From contig JAHFHI010000060.1 in the NCBI GenBank assembly GCA_023246995.1, positions 1-7,244 of the forward strand: a DNA stretch of 7,244 nt, given 5' to 3'. Position 1 is the first letter of the stretch. Every line of letters begins with the position of its first letter. Of this stretch, positions 6,557-7,244 are shown one piece after another. A program made the position numbers and the translations under genes. The stretch is from Candidatus Omnitrophota bacterium. GTDB taxonomy: Bacteria > Omnitrophota > Omnitrophia > Omnitrophales > Aquincolibacteriaceae. The notes below the pieces were generated by a model. That model did not search any database and was not told the DNA's origin. It was given only the letters and a program-made list of their open reading frames with translations.

Positions 6557-7132
6557 CTAGGCGCCGAAGAGGATCTTTTCGGCCACCTCTGAAATGGCAT
6601 GAAGGGCCGTAATATGCATCTCCTGGATGTGGGGCGTTTTCTTGGAGTGCGCCGCAAAGCAGAGGTCGGCTTCGGCTTTCAAGTTTCCGCCGTCGGCCCC
6701 CGTAAAAGCAACCACGGCAATTCCCATTCCCCTGGCTTTTGCCGCGGCGGCAAGGATATTTTTGGAATTGCCGCTCGTGGAAATCGCGATCAAGAGATCG
6801 CCTTTTAAGCCAAGCCCCTCGATTTGGCGGGAAAAAATACAATCAAAACTATAGTCATTGGCAAGCGCCGTGAGAGCCGAGGTGTCCGTGGTAAGCGCAA
6901 TCGCGGGGAGCGCCCTGCGTTCGAGTTTGAAGCGGCCGATAAATTCCGCCGCGATATGCTGACTGTCGGCCGCGCTCCCGCCGTTGCCGCAAATCATCAA
7001 TTTGTGCCCCGCTTTGAGAGTCTTTAGGATTTCACGGGTGATTTTTTCAAGGACACCGATCTGTTCAGAGGTGAAGCTGTGATCAAAGGCTTGCTTATGC
7101 TCTTTCAGGATTTCCTCGAAATCACTTTTCAT
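6557..7132 (-). CDS. gmhA: Sedoheptulose-7-phosphate isomerase
   Basis: GmhA makes D-glycero-D-manno-heptose 7-phosphate from sedoheptulose 7-phosphate, the first step towards ADP-heptose. The 191 residues match the usual length of this SIS-domain enzyme. Visible motifs are CGNGGSAADSQHIAAEF (48-64), TTDTSALTALANDY (81-94), ISTSGNSKNIL (117-127) and HIQEMHITALH (168-178). H59, E63, Q170 and H178 line up with the metal and catalytic residues of the E. coli enzyme by motif position. The ATG at 7132 lies 3 bp after the stop of the preceding gene, with no strong Shine-Dalgarno, suggesting coupled translation. The adenylyltransferase follows 5 bp after the stop. Confidence 0.96.
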   Translation of the reverse strand: MKSDFEEILKEHKQAFDHSFTSEQIGVLEKITREILKTLKAGHKLMICGNGGSAADSQHIAAEFIGRFKLERRALPAIALTTDTSALTALANDYSFDCIFSRQIEGLGLKGDLLIAISTSGNSKNILAAAAKARGMGIAVVAFTGADGGNLKAEADLCFAAHSKKTPHIQEMHITALHAISEVAEKILFGA

Positions 7133-7135
7133 CGG

Positions 7136-7244
7136 CTATCCGAAGAAAATTTCGGCGAGCTGATAGTAGTCCACCGGAACGGTTTTAAGCTTATCGACCG
7201 CCGCTTCAAGAGGGACCGCGACAATGTTGCGCCCCTGCAAACTG
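7136..7244 (-). CDS. Probable 6-phosphofructokinase, C-terminal end only
   Basis: The last 35 codons of a gene enter from the right edge and end at TAG 7138-7136. The residues NIVAVPLEAAVDKLKTVPVD followed by YYQLAEIFFG resemble the C-terminus of PfkA-type phosphofructokinases, where a basal segment of the form VPLEEAVGKxKTV precedes a final helix ending in a short aromatic tail. Whether it uses ATP or pyrophosphate cannot be told, because the nucleotide-binding N-terminus is outside the window. It lies 3 bp before gmhA, so it is the earliest visible gene of the operon. The call rests on a short tail and is moderate. Confidence 0.6.
   Translation of the reverse strand, partial: SLQGRNIVAVPLEAAVDKLKTVPVDYYQLAEIFFG

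Noticed and set aside
6552..6842. N-terminal extension of the adenylyltransferase to 254 residues
   Set aside because: The extra residues are low-complexity, R/G-rich and come from an alternate frame of gmhA. The family starts at the shorter ATG, right after the gmhA stop.
1..7244. CRISPR array, insertion sequence, phage genes or defence system
   Set aside because: No repeat-spacer pattern, transposase, integrase or defence motif was seen. The tRNA gene has no integrase or visible duplicated attachment sequence beside it.

Overview
All recognisable genes in this 7.2 kb window lie on the minus strand. The gene content suggests an uncultured Gram-negative-type bacterium, most likely Candidatus Omnitrophota (former OP3). 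The main reason is the large exported protein at the left end: its N-terminal block (HIQDAHANEEAQ, then LVSLEGAEGELF) is one I associate with that phylum. This assignment rests on recalled sequence patterns, not on a search. ADP-heptose genes indicate an LPS-type or otherwise heptosylated envelope.

Right part (7244 down to 2817), in transcription order: the 3' end of a probable 6-phosphofructokinase gene; gmhA (sedoheptulose-7-phosphate isomerase); a stand-alone heptose-1-phosphate adenylyltransferase (rfaE2/hldC); thiD2 (HMP-P kinase); thiE (thiamine-phosphate synthase); a PfkB-family sugar or nucleoside kinase; tRNA-Gly(CCC); and a membrane-anchored SGNH-like protein. The cluster closes with a plausible rho-independent terminator at 2817-2842. 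Gaps between neighbours are a few bases or negative (thiD2/thiE and thiE/pfkB overlap), so this looks like one translationally coupled operon with a tRNA inside it. Its promoter lies outside the window.

Middle (about 2436-2958): a 523-bp stretch with no convincing gene. It holds the terminator, then an AT-rich control region with palindromes and a near-consensus sigma70 promoter (TTGACT, 17 bp, TATACT) firing leftward.

Left part (2435 to 1): one open frame of at least 811 codons, truncated by the window edge. It encodes an exported protein whose spaced motifs (HxxDxH, a downstream E, and a distal GGFH) resemble the ChaN/TIKI/EreA-type fold. Its function is unknown.

Together the operon mixes sugar-phosphate chemistry (phosphofructokinase, then sedoheptulose-7-P to heptose-P to ADP-heptose) with the joining steps of thiamine synthesis. 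The points most worth checking are the uncharacterised large exported protein, a possible +1 frameshift fusing ThiD2 to ThiE at UUU-UGA, an SGNH protein that seems to lack the strand before its GND block exactly at a DNA palindrome, and the tRNA inside the operon.
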